Assembly (NCBI RefSeq): GCF_032854445.1 | Contig: NC_088300.1 | Span: 10,790,001 to 10,854,000, forward strand | Reading direction: 5' to 3' | From: Liolophura sinensis | Lineage: Eukaryota > Mollusca > Polyplacophora > Chitonida > Chitonidae | DNA: 64,000 nucleotides | Part shown: in pieces, positions 1 through 11,065 of the stretch | How the letters are laid out: each line of letters opens with the position of its first letter | Position numbering within the stretch: position 1 is the first letter of the stretch | The notes under the pieces: model-generated | The model's input: only the letters and a program-made list of their open reading frames with translations | The model's database searches: none | Told to the model about the DNA's origin: nothing | Made by a program: the position numbers and the translations under genes

Positions 1-3000
1 TATAACATTGTGACTTGTGTGTGTTGACAGACCATGTGGCCTATCAGGGAATGGACAGGCTCTGACATTGTGACTTTGGTGTTGACCGACCAAGTAACCT
101 ATCAGGGAATGGACAGGTTGTAACATTTTGTTGACAGACCCAGTAGCCTATCAGGGAATGGGCAGGCTATAACATTGTGACTTCTGTGTATTGACAGACC
201 CAATAGCCTATCAGGGAATGAGCAGTCTCTAACATTGTCACTTGTGTGTATTGACAGACCATGTAGCCTATCAGGGAATGGGCAGGCTATAACATTGAGA
301 CTTGTGTGTATTGACAGACCCAGTAGCGTATCAGGGAATGGGCAGGCTATAACATTGTGACTTGTGTGTGTTGACAGACCCAGTAGCCTATCAGATAATG
401 AGCAGGCTGTGACATTGAGACTTGTGTGTATTGACAGACCCAGTAGCCTATCAGGGAATGGGCATACTGTAACACTGCGACTTGTGTGTATTGACAGACC
501 CAGTAGCGTATCAGGGAATGGACAGGCTATAACATTGTGACTTGTGTGTATTGACAGACCTAGTAGCCTATCAGGGAATGAGGAGGCTATGACATTGAGA
601 CTTGTGTGTATTGACAGACCCAGTAGCCTATCAGAGAATGAGCAGGCTGTGACATTGAGACTTGTGTGTATTGACAGACCCAGTAGCCTATCAGGGAATG
701 GGCATACTGTAACACTGCGACTTGTGTGTATTGACAGACCCAGTAGCGTATCAGGGAATGGGCAGGCTATAACATTGTGACTAGTGTGTGTTGACAGACC
801 ATGTAGCCTATCAGGGAATGGGCAGGCTATAACATTGAGACTTGTGTGTATTGACAGACCCAGTAGCCTATCAGGGAATGGGCAGGCTATAACATTGTCA
901 CTTGTGTGTATTGACAGACCCAGTAGCGTATCAGGGAATGGGCAGACTATAACATTGTGGCTTGTATGTGTTGACAGACCCACTAGCCTATCAGGGAATG
1001 AGCAGACTATAACATTGAGACTTGTCTGTATTGACAGACCCAATAGCCTATCAGGGAATGGGCAGGCTATAACATTGTCACTTGTGTGTATTGACAGACC
1101 CAGTAGCGTATCAGGGAATGGGCAGGCTATAACATTGTGACTTGTGTGTATTGACAGACCCAGTAGCCTATCAGGGAATGGGCAGGCTATAACATTGTCA
1201 CTTGTGTGTATTGACAGACCCAGTAGCGTATCAGGGAATGGGCAGGCTATAACATTGTGGCTTGTATGTGTTGACAAACCCACTAGCCTATCAGGGAATG
1301 AGCAGACTATAACATTGAGACTTGTCTGTATTGACAGACCCAATAGCCTATCAGGGAATGGGCAGGCTATAACATTGTCACTTGTGTGTATTGACAGACC
1401 ATGTAGCCTATCAGGGAATGGGCAGGCTATAACATTGAGACTTGTCTGTATTGACAGACCCAGTAGCCTATCAGGGAATGGGCAGGCTATAACATTGTGA
1501 CTTGTGTGTATTGACAGATTATGTAGCCTATCAGGGAATGGACAGGCTCTGACATTGTGACTTTGGTGTTGACAGACCAAGTAACCTATCAGGGAATGGA
1601 CAGGTTGTAACATTTTGTTGACAGACCCAGTAGCGTATCAGGGAATGGACAGACTATAACATTGTGGTTTGTGTGTGTTGACAGACCCAGTAGCGTATCA
1701 GGGAAAGGACAGACTATAACATTGTGGCTTGTGTATGTTGACAGATCCAGTAGCATATCAGAGAATGGACAGACTGTAACATTGTGGCTTGTATGTGTTG
1801 ACAGACCCAGTAGCCTATCAGGGAAAGGACAGACTATAACATTGTGGCTTGTGTATGTTGACAGATCCAGTAGCATATCAGGGAATGGGCATACTGTAAC
1901 ACTGCGACTTGTGTGTATTGACAGATCCAGTAGCATATCAAGGAAAGGACAGACTGTAACATTGTGGCTTGTATGTGTTGACAGGCCCAGTAGCGTATCA
2001 GGGAATGGGCAGGCTCTAACATTGTGGCTTGTGTGTGTTGACAGACCCAGTAGCCTATCAGGGAATGGACAGACTGTAACATTGTGGCTTGTATGTGTTG
2101 ACAGACCCAGTAGCCTATCAGGGAATGGACAGACTGTAGCATTGTGGCTTGTGTGTGTTGACAGACCCAGTAGCGTATCAGGGAATGGACAGGCTCTAAC
2201 ATTGTGACTTGTGTATATTGACAGACCCAGTAGCCTATCAGGGAATGAGCAGGCTGTGACATTGTGGCTTGTGTGTATTGACAGACCCAGTAGCATATCA
2301 GGGAATGGACAGGGTGTAACGCTGCGACTTGTGTGTGTTGACAGACCCAGTAGCCTATCAGGGAATGGGCAGGCTCTAACATTGTGGCTTGTCTGTGTTG
2401 ACAGACCCAGTAGCCTATCAGGGAATGGACAGACTATAACATTGTGGCTTGTGTGTGTTGACAGACCCAGTAGCCTATCAGGGAAAGGACAGACTATAAC
2501 ATTGTGGCTTGTATGTGTTGACAGACCCAGTAGCGTATCAGGGAATGGACAGACTGTAACAGTGTGGCTTGTATGTGTTGACAGACCCAGTAGCGTATCA
2601 GGGAATGGGCAGACTATAACATTGAGGCTTGTGTATGTTGACAGATCCAGTAGCATATCAGGGAATGGACAGACTATAACAGTGTGGCGTGTGTGTGTTG
2701 ACAGACCCAGTAGCCTATCAGGGAAAGGACAGACTATAACATTGTGGCTTCTATGTGTTGACAGACCCAGTAGCGTATCAAGGAATGGACAGACTATAAC
2801 ATTGTGGCTTGTATGTGTTGACAGACCCAGTAGCCTATCAGGGAAAGGACAGACTATAACATTGTGGCTTGTATGTGTTGACAGACCCAGTAGCATATCA
2901 GGGAATGGACAGACTATAACAGTGTGGCGTGTATGTGTTGACAGACCCAGTAGCCTATCAGGGAAAGGACAGACTATAACATTGTGGCTTGTATGTGTTG

Positions 3001-4084
3001 ACAGACCCAGTAGCGTATCAGGGAATGGGCAGGCTCTAACATTGTGGCTTGTGTGTGTTGACAGACCCAGTAGCCTATCAGGGAATGGACAGACTATAAC
3101 ATTGTGGCTTGTATGTGTTGACAGACCCAGTAGCCTATCAAGGAATGGACAGACTGTAACATTGTGGCTTGTGTTTGTTGACAGACCCAGTAGCGTATTA
3201 GGGAAAGGGCAGACTATAACATTGTGGCTTGTGTATGTTGACAGATCCAGTAGCATATCAGGGAATGGACAGACTGTAACATTGTGGCTTGTGTTTGTTG
3301 ACAGACCCAGTAGCGTATTAGGGAAAGGGCAGACTATAACATTGTGGCTTGTGTATGTTGACAGATCCAGTAGCATATCAGGGAATGAACAGACTGTAGC
3401 ATTGTGGCTTGTGTGTGTTGACAGACCCAGTAGCCTATCAGGGAATGGACAGACTGTAGCATTGTGGCTTGTGTGTGTTGACAGACCCAGTAGCATATCA
3501 GGGAATGAACAGACTGTAGCATTGTGGCTTGTGTGTGTTGACAGACCCAGTAGCCTATCAGGGAATGGACAGACTGTAGCATTGTGGCTTGTGTGTGTTG
3601 ACAGACCCAGTAGCCTATTAGGGAAAGGACAGACTATAACATTGTGGCTTGTATGTGTTGACAGACCCAGTAGCCTATCAGGGAAAGGACAGACTATAAC
3701 ATTGTGGCTTGTATGTGTTGACAGACCTAGTAGCGTATCAGGGAATGGACAGACTGTAACAGTGTGGCTTGTATGTGTTGACAGACCCAGTAGCGTATCA
3801 GGGAATGGACAGACTATAACATTGTGGCTTGTGTATGTTGACAGACCCAGTAGCGTATCAGGGAAAGGACAGACTATAACATTGTGGCTTGTATGTGTTG
3901 ACAGACCCAGTAGTGTATCAGGGAATGAACTGACTGTAACATTGTGGCTTGTATGTGTTGACAGACCCACTAGCCTATCAGGGAATGAGCAGACTATAAC
4001 ATTGTGGCTTGTGTATGTTGACAGACCCAGTAGCGTATCAGGGAAAGGGCAGACTATAACATTGTGGCTTGTATGTGTTGACAG
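1..4084 (+). repeat. 60-bp minisatellite carrying the BCS1L splice acceptor
   Basis: About 68 tandem units precede the real exon. Most are exactly 60 bp. Two odd-length steps (58 then 49 bp) occur at 24-131 and again at 1511-1618. Each unit reads roughly TTGACAG, then ACCCAGTAGCCTATCAGGG, a GAATGGACAG-like stretch, then ATAACATTGTGGCTTGTGTG. The ACCCAGTAGCCTATCAGGG part equals the first bases of the BCS1L exon at 4085, and TTGACAG is its acceptor. The array is therefore intronic and was built from an intron/exon junction. Units before about 1500 (GGGCAGGCT type) differ from those after 1618 (GGACAGACT type). The left end lies outside the window. Confidence 0.95.
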
Positions 4085-4202
4085 ACCCAGTAGCCTATCA
4101 GGGAATGGGCAGACTGACGTTTAGTGGTCTCCTCAATGCACTGGATGGTGTTGCTTCTGCAGAGGGTAGAATAGTCTTCTTGACGACCAACTACCTGGAG
4201 AG
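4085..4202 (+). CDS. BCS1L: BCS1L, penultimate exon (AAA ATPase core)
   Basis: BCS1L is an inner mitochondrial membrane AAA chaperone that inserts the Rieske iron-sulfur protein into respiratory complex III. This exon translates as [10 protein letters not shown] followed by [17 protein letters not shown] and [12 protein letters not shown]. That covers the region just after Walker B, including the TTN sensor-1 motif, and it closely follows animal BCS1L. The acceptor is the TTGACAG ending at 4084. I chose it over the nearer CAG at 4112 because the frame upstream of 4112 continues the family sequence (QG-GRLTFSG). The donor is GTGAGC at 4203. The exon starts with two bases of a split codon and ends after AG of an Arg codon. 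Upstream exons with the membrane helix, BCS1-specific domain and Walker motifs lie outside the window. Confidence 0.93.
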
Positions 4203-6212
4203 GTGAGCAATTCTACAGTAACCTATCCTCTTCTTGTTCTTTATTCTGTCTTCAGGTTTCTCAATCATTATTGGCACAATGCATGTGTTAAAGTACTGTG
4301 AATGACCATAAATTTCGTCTATGACCAACTTGCTAATTTTTTCCTGTTTCTGAGAGTTGATATTGGATAAGTGTTTTGAGGTTTGCTTGGAACATGGGAT
4401 GATACTGGAAAAATGTAAGTTTCAACACCAAAAACACTATTTATGACATTTAGTTGCCTTTAAAAATGAACTTGACTGAGCAAGTTTATGATCATGTACA
4501 TGTAGGGTAATCAGTAAAAACATTTTTGCAAGATCTTGGAAAACAAGGGGAGCTTTTTTGACAAATTTAACTCGACCTTCAGACGCGATGATTTTCTTTC
4601 AATACCTCATGTTTACATGAAAGTGTAAGATTCCATGGAATCTGTTATTATTTTGTTGGTCCATGTTAAGACCACCTTACGAAAAGGTAACATTGACATT
4701 TCTCCATCTTGTGTCAAGTAATTTGTAATGTATGAGAGCCCTTGATCTTATAGTTTCCAAAACAAAAGGTATGGCTTACGACAAGAGTAGTCTCCCTTCC
4801 TCCGTGTGATAACAAACTGTGAAGTGTAAAAGTGGTCTCCCCTCCATTGTATTATAGACTGGCCTCAAGACTGCACTAAACACAGCTCCTACATCTTATA
4901 CCTTACATCTGACCTCCTTAGATGACTTAGTCGCGATTGTGTGTTTTCAACATTTAAATCACGAAAGATGAAAAGCTTTCTGTTATAAAGATGCCAAGTG
5001 AATACATGCTTTTGTACAGGTAAATGATTGAGCTATCACTTTGACAGTTTCATGTTATTTTCTCAGATCAGTTTTAATCATTAATTAGGTTTGTGGGAGT
5101 AGTATATGGCCTGGTAAATTGTAATCTTGTCTGAAATTATAACAGTTCTTAATTGACAAATTATTCTGAACAAATCCGTTTTTTACCATGTATATAAGCC
5201 CATGGAATTCATGCCATCTTGCTTCAGTTTGATATTTCATACCATAGAAAACTTTCCTCAGATGAGAACTTTTGGAGAACTTAATATGTTTGTGAGGAAG
5301 TCTTGTAATCAAGACCAGGTTAAGTAAGCCATAACTAAACTGAAAGGTTTGATAGACTGCCATGGTATTGTAAACTGTACATGTAGCTTGAGAGGTTCAG
5401 TGACGTACTTCCATGGTATTGTAATGGTTCAGTCACATACTTCCATGACATTGTAACGGTTTAGTAACATACTTCCATAATTTTGTAACAGTTCAGTTAC
5501 ATACTTCCATGATATTGTAATGGTTCAGTCACACACTTCCATGGTATTGTCATGGTTCATTAATATACTTCCATGATATTTTAGCAGTTCAGTCACATAC
5601 TTCCATGATATTGTAACGGTTCAGTCACATACTTCCATGATATTGCGACGGTTCAGCCACATACTTCTATGGTATTATAAGAGTTTAGTTATCTACTCAG
5701 TCACACACTTCCATGTTGTAACAGTCGAGTTACACACTTCCATGGAGTTCTAACAGTGGTTCCACAGGTTCAGTTGCACACTTCAGTTGTTTTGTAACCT
5801 TCCTCCCTTGGGTTCAGTAGCACACTTGCATGGTGTTGTAACCAAGGTCTAATATGTTTAGCAGCACACTTCCATGGTGTTGTAACCGTGGTCCCACAGG
5901 GTCAGCAGCGCACCTCCATGGTGTTGTAACAGTGGTCCCACATGTTCAGCAGCACACTTCCATGGTGTTGTAACCATGGTCCCACGAGGTCATTTGCATA
6001 CTTCCTTGGTCTTGTAACAGTGAGGTCCCACATGTTCAGCAGCGCACTTCCATGGTGTTCTAACAGTGGTCCGACATGTTCAGTTACACTCTTCCATGTT
6101 GTTGTAACAGTGGTCGCACAGGTTGAGTTGCGCACATCCATGGTGTTTGTTATAGTGGTCCCACAGGTTCAGTTGCAGACGTTAATCTAAATGCTTTCTG
6201 TCTCTCCATTAG
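4203..6212 (+). other. BCS1L: Last intron of BCS1L
   Basis: The intron is bounded by GTGAGC at 4203 and a pyrimidine-rich TCTCTCCATTAG ending at 6212. The first 1.2 kb (4203-5380) is AT-rich unique sequence in which I see no exon or known element. The second half is filled by a degenerate minisatellite listed separately. Confidence 0.9.
5385..6180 (+). repeat. Degenerate 32 to 45-bp minisatellite in the BCS1L intron
   Basis: Units in the first part are about 32 bp (CTTCCATGATATTGTAACGG then TTCAGTCACATA). After about 5700 they lengthen to about 45 bp by gaining a GTGGTCCCACAGG segment. Copies are diverged. The array ends about 30 bp before the acceptor of the last exon but, unlike the 60-bp array, I see no exon sequence in its unit. 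Short open frames across it are by-products. Confidence 0.85.
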
Positions 6213-6468
6213 GCTAGATGCTGCTCTCATCCGACCAGGTCGTGTGGACGTGAAGGAGAAAATCACCTATGTATCTCCGTACCAGTTGGAACAGCTGTTC
6301 ATGAGATTTTATCCTGACGAATCTGCGAAGAGGGCATCAGAGTTTTCCCGTGCTGTCACATCTGCAGGCGCAGCAGTGAGCGCTGCGCAAGTTCAAGGCT
6401 TCTTCATGTTATATAAAACTGATCCTGACGCCATGTTAGCAGATGTACACAGGATCTCTAAAGTGTGA
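6213..6468 (+). CDS. BCS1L: BCS1L, last exon (C-terminal AAA lid)
   Basis: The codon split at the previous junction gives Arg, then LDAALIRPGRVD, which holds the Arg-finger-type IRPGRVD motif of BCS1 AAA proteins. It continues KEKITYVSPYQLEQLFMRFY and a C-terminal helical lid ending in QVQGFFMLYKTDPDAM and a short tail. The stop TGA is at 6466-6468. Both the reading frame and the C-terminal length fit animal BCS1L, where a QVQG-FMLYK segment also lies close to the end. An ATTAAA polyadenylation signal follows at 6575. There is no break in the frame, so the gene appears intact in this window. Confidence 0.95.
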
Positions 6469-6574
6469 TGCTTACTCATTTAGTTCACTCTGTAATACAG
6501 GTTTTCAGTTTTACTCCTGGCTCCTGTTGTTTATTCTGCTGCACAAAGTACATACTTATACCTAAATATATGTC

Positions 6575-6580
6575 ATTAAA
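6575..6580 (+). terminator. BCS1L: ATTAAA polyadenylation signal of BCS1L
   Basis: ATTAAA lies 107 bases after the stop codon. It is the first canonical-type hexamer downstream, which would give a short 3' UTR of about 120 bases. Confidence 0.55.
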
Positions 6581-6954
6581 TAGCTGATTCTGAAGTGATG
6601 TCACCACCTTTCAATGAAATGCAGTAAAACTTGTGATATTTGGATGACCTTGACAACAGCAACATGTGTCCACATGTACTTGAACATGTGTATTGTGATA
6701 GCCATTCTTCTGTGGACCATGGTAGATCCGAGGTTCAGTCCAAGTCAGCACTATGAATATATATTGCATCTGCCCTATTACAAGCAAACACTGCGTGATA
6801 AAACGCTAAAGCCACATGAAATCCAAATGAAATCCAAACAAACTAAATATAAGAAATCATTGGATCATGAATGTACAAATGCACAGACTGAACCAGACAA
6901 ACAAATAAGCATGTGATCCTCACATATAGACTAACCTATTGATCTTGTGTAGAT

Positions 6955-7745
6955 TTATACGTTTGAACCAAGATGTGAACCTCAAATACACACCAGTTGT
7001 GAACCTCAAATACACACACAGCTGTGAACCTTATTTGGACACAAAGATATCAACCTCAGGCACACACAAAGATGTGTACCTCATGCACAGACAAAAATGT
7101 GTACCCCATGTACACACAAAGACGTGTACCTCATGTACACACAAACATGTGAACATTGTGTACACACGAAAATATGAACATTGTGTACAGACTGACAAAG
7201 TTTAGAATGTCATATACACACAGTTGTGAACCTCATGCACACTCAAAGATGTCAACCTCATGTACACAAAACTATGCCAAACTCATACATGTGTATACAC
7301 ACAAAGATGTGAACCTCCTGTACACACAAAGATGTCAACTGAACATTGTGTACAGACAGTTGTGTGAACCTCCTGTACACATGGACATGTGAACCTCCTT
7401 AACACATCATGTGAACCTCCTGTACACACGAACACGGTAACCTCATGTACACACGAGCATGTGAAACTCCTGTACACACGAACATGTGAAACTCATGTAC
7501 ACACAAACATGTGAACCTCCTGTACACACGAACACGGTAACCTCATGTACACACGAGCATGTAAAACTCCTGTACACACGAACATGTGAAACTCATGTAC
7601 ACACAAACATGTGAACCTCATGTACACACGAACATGTGAACCTCATGTACACACGAACATGTGAGCTTCATGCTCACAGGAACAATGAACAATGACAAAG
7701 TTTTGAACTTGTTGTACACACGAAGATGTGTGTGAACATTGTGTA
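6955..7745 (+). repeat. 25-bp minisatellite
   Basis: The unit is close to CATGTGAACCTCATGTACAC plus ACGAA. It is diverged at the left and homogeneous from about 7420 to 7680. A roughly 120-bp block around 7420-7500 is repeated at 7540-7620, showing a second level of duplication. It starts about 400 bases past the BCS1L poly(A) signal. Confidence 0.9.
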
Positions 7746-8990
7746 AACAGTTAAGGTTGTCACAAGTACACTAGTGCTCACAGTGTTGGGAACACATCTT
7801 CGGCTGAACTCTCCTATCACTTTTCTTTCAGGTATAAACACGAGCATTTAACCTCGTTTTTATGCCCGGTTTCTACTTACCTCTGAAGGTCATGTGATCC
7901 ACGTGCGTGTTTTCACGTTTTTATGCCCGTATCTCCCTATCAGGCCTATGCCCACTAAAGCACAGATGCTATGTTGCTAAGGCAACTATCGAGAGTGGGT
8001 TTTGCTTCAAAGAATGTAATCAGGCTGGCCGACCACCTGGTATGATCGTATCGTCTTGGCTCTGACTGACACGTTACCAACATCTTTTCTTCCAGTTTTA
8101 TTTCTAATGTAATCTACATGTACCAGTTGATGGTTCGGTCAAATATTCAACCTAACTTTAGTGATTATATTCATGACGTTTGACTGAATGTCTCCATTGA
8201 GTAAAACAAAACTGAGTTAAAACGATCCATATTGTACATGTAAAAATGTACATTTTGTATCATCAAGTAAGTTTGTTTATGTCTGTAGTTTTCTAAACGT
8301 CAGTAATCCGTAAAAGACATGTATCAGAGGAATTAGTTATTTCATATTCGCGTACATCTCAGATGTAGACACTCCTGCACTTTGGTTATGAATTTTTGGG
8401 ATGTTCTAAATCATTTCTTCAAAATAAACAGACGGACCACGATGAGTGTGGAAGGTATAGTATACTTTGTGAAACCGAGCAAGATGATCAAAAATTTGTA
8501 AAAAAAAAAGTGACATTAAAACACCAACCAAACCAAAAGGCAAAATCAATATGTTTCATTAATTGCATTGAAGGTTTTGACTGGATATGACGGAACCTTA
8601 TACCCCGCAAAAACTTACTCTTAACACCAGCATGCCATGAGCTTTAGTTAATTTCCGGTCAGCGGTTTCCAGTTTTATAACCGGCCTGTGCTGATTATAG
8701 TGTGACTAGACGGATACATAAACTGTTGATGAAGACTTTAATTATAACAATGATGAAGAACCAATGCTACGCTATTCAATGAGATTCTTCTGGCAGTTAT
8801 CCGCTTTAGTATGTTAATGTCTCTGTATAAGTTGTGCGAGGTGTCGTTAAAACCAGGTGTAAGGTTTCTGTCGTTGCTTGTCAATTTCAACAACTTGTCT
8901 TGTTTTTGTGAGGATGACAGATATGTCCGTTTCTCTTCCCTCGGCTGGAATTATTAAACTGTAGGTATATCAGTTGTCGCTGACTGATCA
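7746..8990. other. Unique intergenic sequence
   Basis: I see no gene or element here except a perfect palindromic X-box-like site at 7973-7986, described separately. Short open frames in the stretch lack any recognisable family sequence. Confidence 0.5.
7973..7986. promoter_or_regulatory. RFX X-box-like palindrome
   Basis: GTTGCTAAGGCAAC is two GTTGC half-sites in inverted orientation around TAAG. This matches the X-box bound by RFX factors. Such a site can arise by chance, and no start of transcription is recognised nearby, so function is unproven. Confidence 0.3.
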
Positions 8991-8992
8991 AA

Positions 8993-9112
8993 CCAGGTTT
9001 GTCTGTGACAGACATTGATTACACGAAAGTAACGCAGTCCAGGTGTATGACAGACATTGATTGGTAAGGTAATGAGGACCAGGTGTGTCTGTGACAGACA
9101 TTGATTACACGG
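8993..9112 (+). repeat. Three short tandem copies of a TGACAGACATTGATT unit
   Basis: The string GACAGACATTGATT recurs three times within 120 bp with CCAGGTGTGT-type sequence between copies. Flanking copies also share TACACG. Confidence 0.7.
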
Positions 9113-9978
9113 ATTTCCACATTCCACATTTACAGAAAACTTCTGCGTATGGTCTTAATTTTTAATCTGTAGATACCTTGTCATCTGTTATTGGCATGTA
9201 CTAAGTCCAGACATACATGTAACTTATGTCATACAACGAGGGTCGGTGTCGACGTCTATCAACAGATAAAGCAACATTAAGGTAAATGCAAAGGATGGCA
9301 TCGAAAAAGTACTGCATGTATGGAACTAGGTTGTGCATTCATTTAGAGCAAAGTAACACCAAAGAAATGTTCTATTATGAATGCTCTGTGTGTGTATTAC
9401 TGATTGCAGATTACAGAGCTGACGACTTAATTTCGTGTGTACTGGAATCAGTGTTAAGAGTGCTTTGTACAAAAATACTGCATTTATTGAGCTGAAATTG
9501 TGCATACATGTAAAACAGGATAACTCAAGGGGATTGTTCCATCGTTGATGTCGTTCCTATATGCGTGTTAATTACTATATGTGAGTAAGGGCCTAATTAC
9601 CGTAAATTCCTGACTTTGCAGTGTTAGGATCCTTGTTAAAGGGTCTGTTCGGGAAATTTTTGTCAAAAAACACATAGTTGCAAATCAAATTTTCTCTGTT
9701 TACCAAGAATAGCTTACGTTATTGCCTGTCATTAAACATCAGACGCGTACCTTTATTATTCGAAGTGTTAAAATGGTTCTAAAGTCTGAAAAACGTGTAG
9801 TGTGACCCTAATTATTTGGACTACTCTAAAATAATAGAAAAATTCAACTGGCACTGATCAATTTTTTGCCACAAAGATCTCTTCAAAGTAAATGTTCGAC
9901 TGCTTTTATGTATTGATCTGAAGGCTTACACTCATGCGTCTCCTTCAGGTGACTTCTTCCTTCCGTTTGTTATTCTGA
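9113..9978. other. Unique intergenic sequence
   Basis: AT-rich sequence in which I see no coding region, element or array. Confidence 0.5.
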
Positions 9979-10006
9979 CCCCCCCCCCCCCCCCCCGACC
10001 CCCCCA
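9979..10006 (+). repeat. Poly-C tract
   Basis: Eighteen consecutive C are followed by GA and seven more C. The opposite strand is a G-rich run that could form a quadruplex. Homopolymer length is error-prone in sequencing. Confidence 0.9.
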
Positions 10007-10224
10007 AAATGCATGTTTTTTCAGTGCAAATGATACCTGTCATAGCTTTTAAAGTTTCACGAATATTAAGACAGTATGAACGACTGTTTCAGCTCAAGTT
10101 ATATTTTGTCAAAGCTATGTCTAATATTCAAGTATAAGCATTTGTGGCCTATATGCAGTCTGAAATTGATCACAATTTACTGTTGTATTCCTCAGTGAAG
10201 CCTCCATAATTTGTGAGGACACCT

Positions 10225-11065
10225 CTGTGGTATTTCTGAAAAAGGAAAAGCTTGGCGGTACTTTGGTCAGGAGGAAAATTACGTTATAGTTGTGGAAAGG
10301 AATGCTTCTTGTGTTGTTCAGGAAAACCTAGTGGTATTTTTGTCAGGAAGACAAACACAACGTTATAGTTGTGGAAAGGAATGTCTCTTGTGTTGGCGAG
10401 GAAAGCTTGGTGGTATTTTGGTCAGTAGTAAAGTACGTGTTACTTGCGGTAAGGAATGCCTCTTGTGTTGTACAGGAAAGCTTGGTGGTATTTTGGTCAG
10501 GAAGAAAGCCACGTGGTGCTTGTGGAAAGGAATGTCTTTTGTGTTGACGAGGAAAACTTGGTGGTATTTTGGTCAGTAGTAAAGCTACGTGGTACTTGTG
10601 GAAAGAAATGCCTCTTGTGTTGTACAGGAAAACCTAGTGGTATTTTGGTCAGGAAGAAAGCTACATGGTACTTGTGGTAAGGAATGCCTCTTGTGTTGGT
10701 GAGGAAACCTTGGTGGTATTTTGGTCAGTAGTAAAGTTACGTGGTGCTTGCGGTAAGGAATGCCTCTTGTGTTGTACAGGAAAGCTTGGTGGTATTTTGG
10801 TCAGTAGTAAAGCTACGTGGTGCTTGCGGTAAGGAATGTCTTTTGTATTGACGAGGAAAACTTGGTGGTATTTTGGTCAGTAGTAAAGCTACGTGGTACT
10901 TGTGGAAAGAAATGCCTCTTGTGTTGTACAGGAAAACCTAGTGGTATTTTTGTCAGGAAGAAGTCTACGTGGTACTTGTGGAAAGGAATGTCTTTTGTGT
11001 TGGGGAGGATAACTTGATGGTATCTTGGTCAGGAGGAAAGCCTCTTGTGTTGTACGGCTTGTCGA
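10225..11065 (+). repeat. 76-bp minisatellite (related to the inverted 12.6-13.8 kb array)
   Basis: About eleven units of 76 bp share GGAATGCCTCTTGTGTTG, then ACAGGAAAGCTTGGTGGTAT, then TTTGGTCAG and an ACGTGGTACTTGTGG end. Two variants alternate: a GACGAGGAAAACTTGG type and a GTACAGGAAAGCTTGG type. The core is the reverse complement of the unit at 12605-13795. Cys-rich open frames across it have no family match. Confidence 0.9.

Noticed and set aside
1-4084. CRISPR-like array of regular repeats
   Set aside because: Units are head-to-tail without unique spacers, the genome is eukaryotic, and the unit is explained by an exon/intron junction. The same applies to the other arrays.
102-4124. Long open frames (up to 793 codons) on both strands encoding 20-residue repeats
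   Set aside because: The 60-bp unit is a multiple of three, so any frame without a stop in the unit stays open. They cover the BCS1L intron, conflict with each other on both strands, and run out of frame into the BCS1L exon.
4113-4202. BCS1L exon starting at 4113 after GGGCAG
   Set aside because: The frame upstream of 4113 continues the conserved BCS1L sequence (PVAYQGMGR), so the acceptor is the TTGACAG ending at 4084.
10292-11017. Cys-rich small proteins resembling zinc fingers (GKECLLC repeats)
   Set aside because: The Cys pattern comes from the 76-bp repeat unit, is present in different frames in different copies, and lacks the His pairs of zinc fingers.
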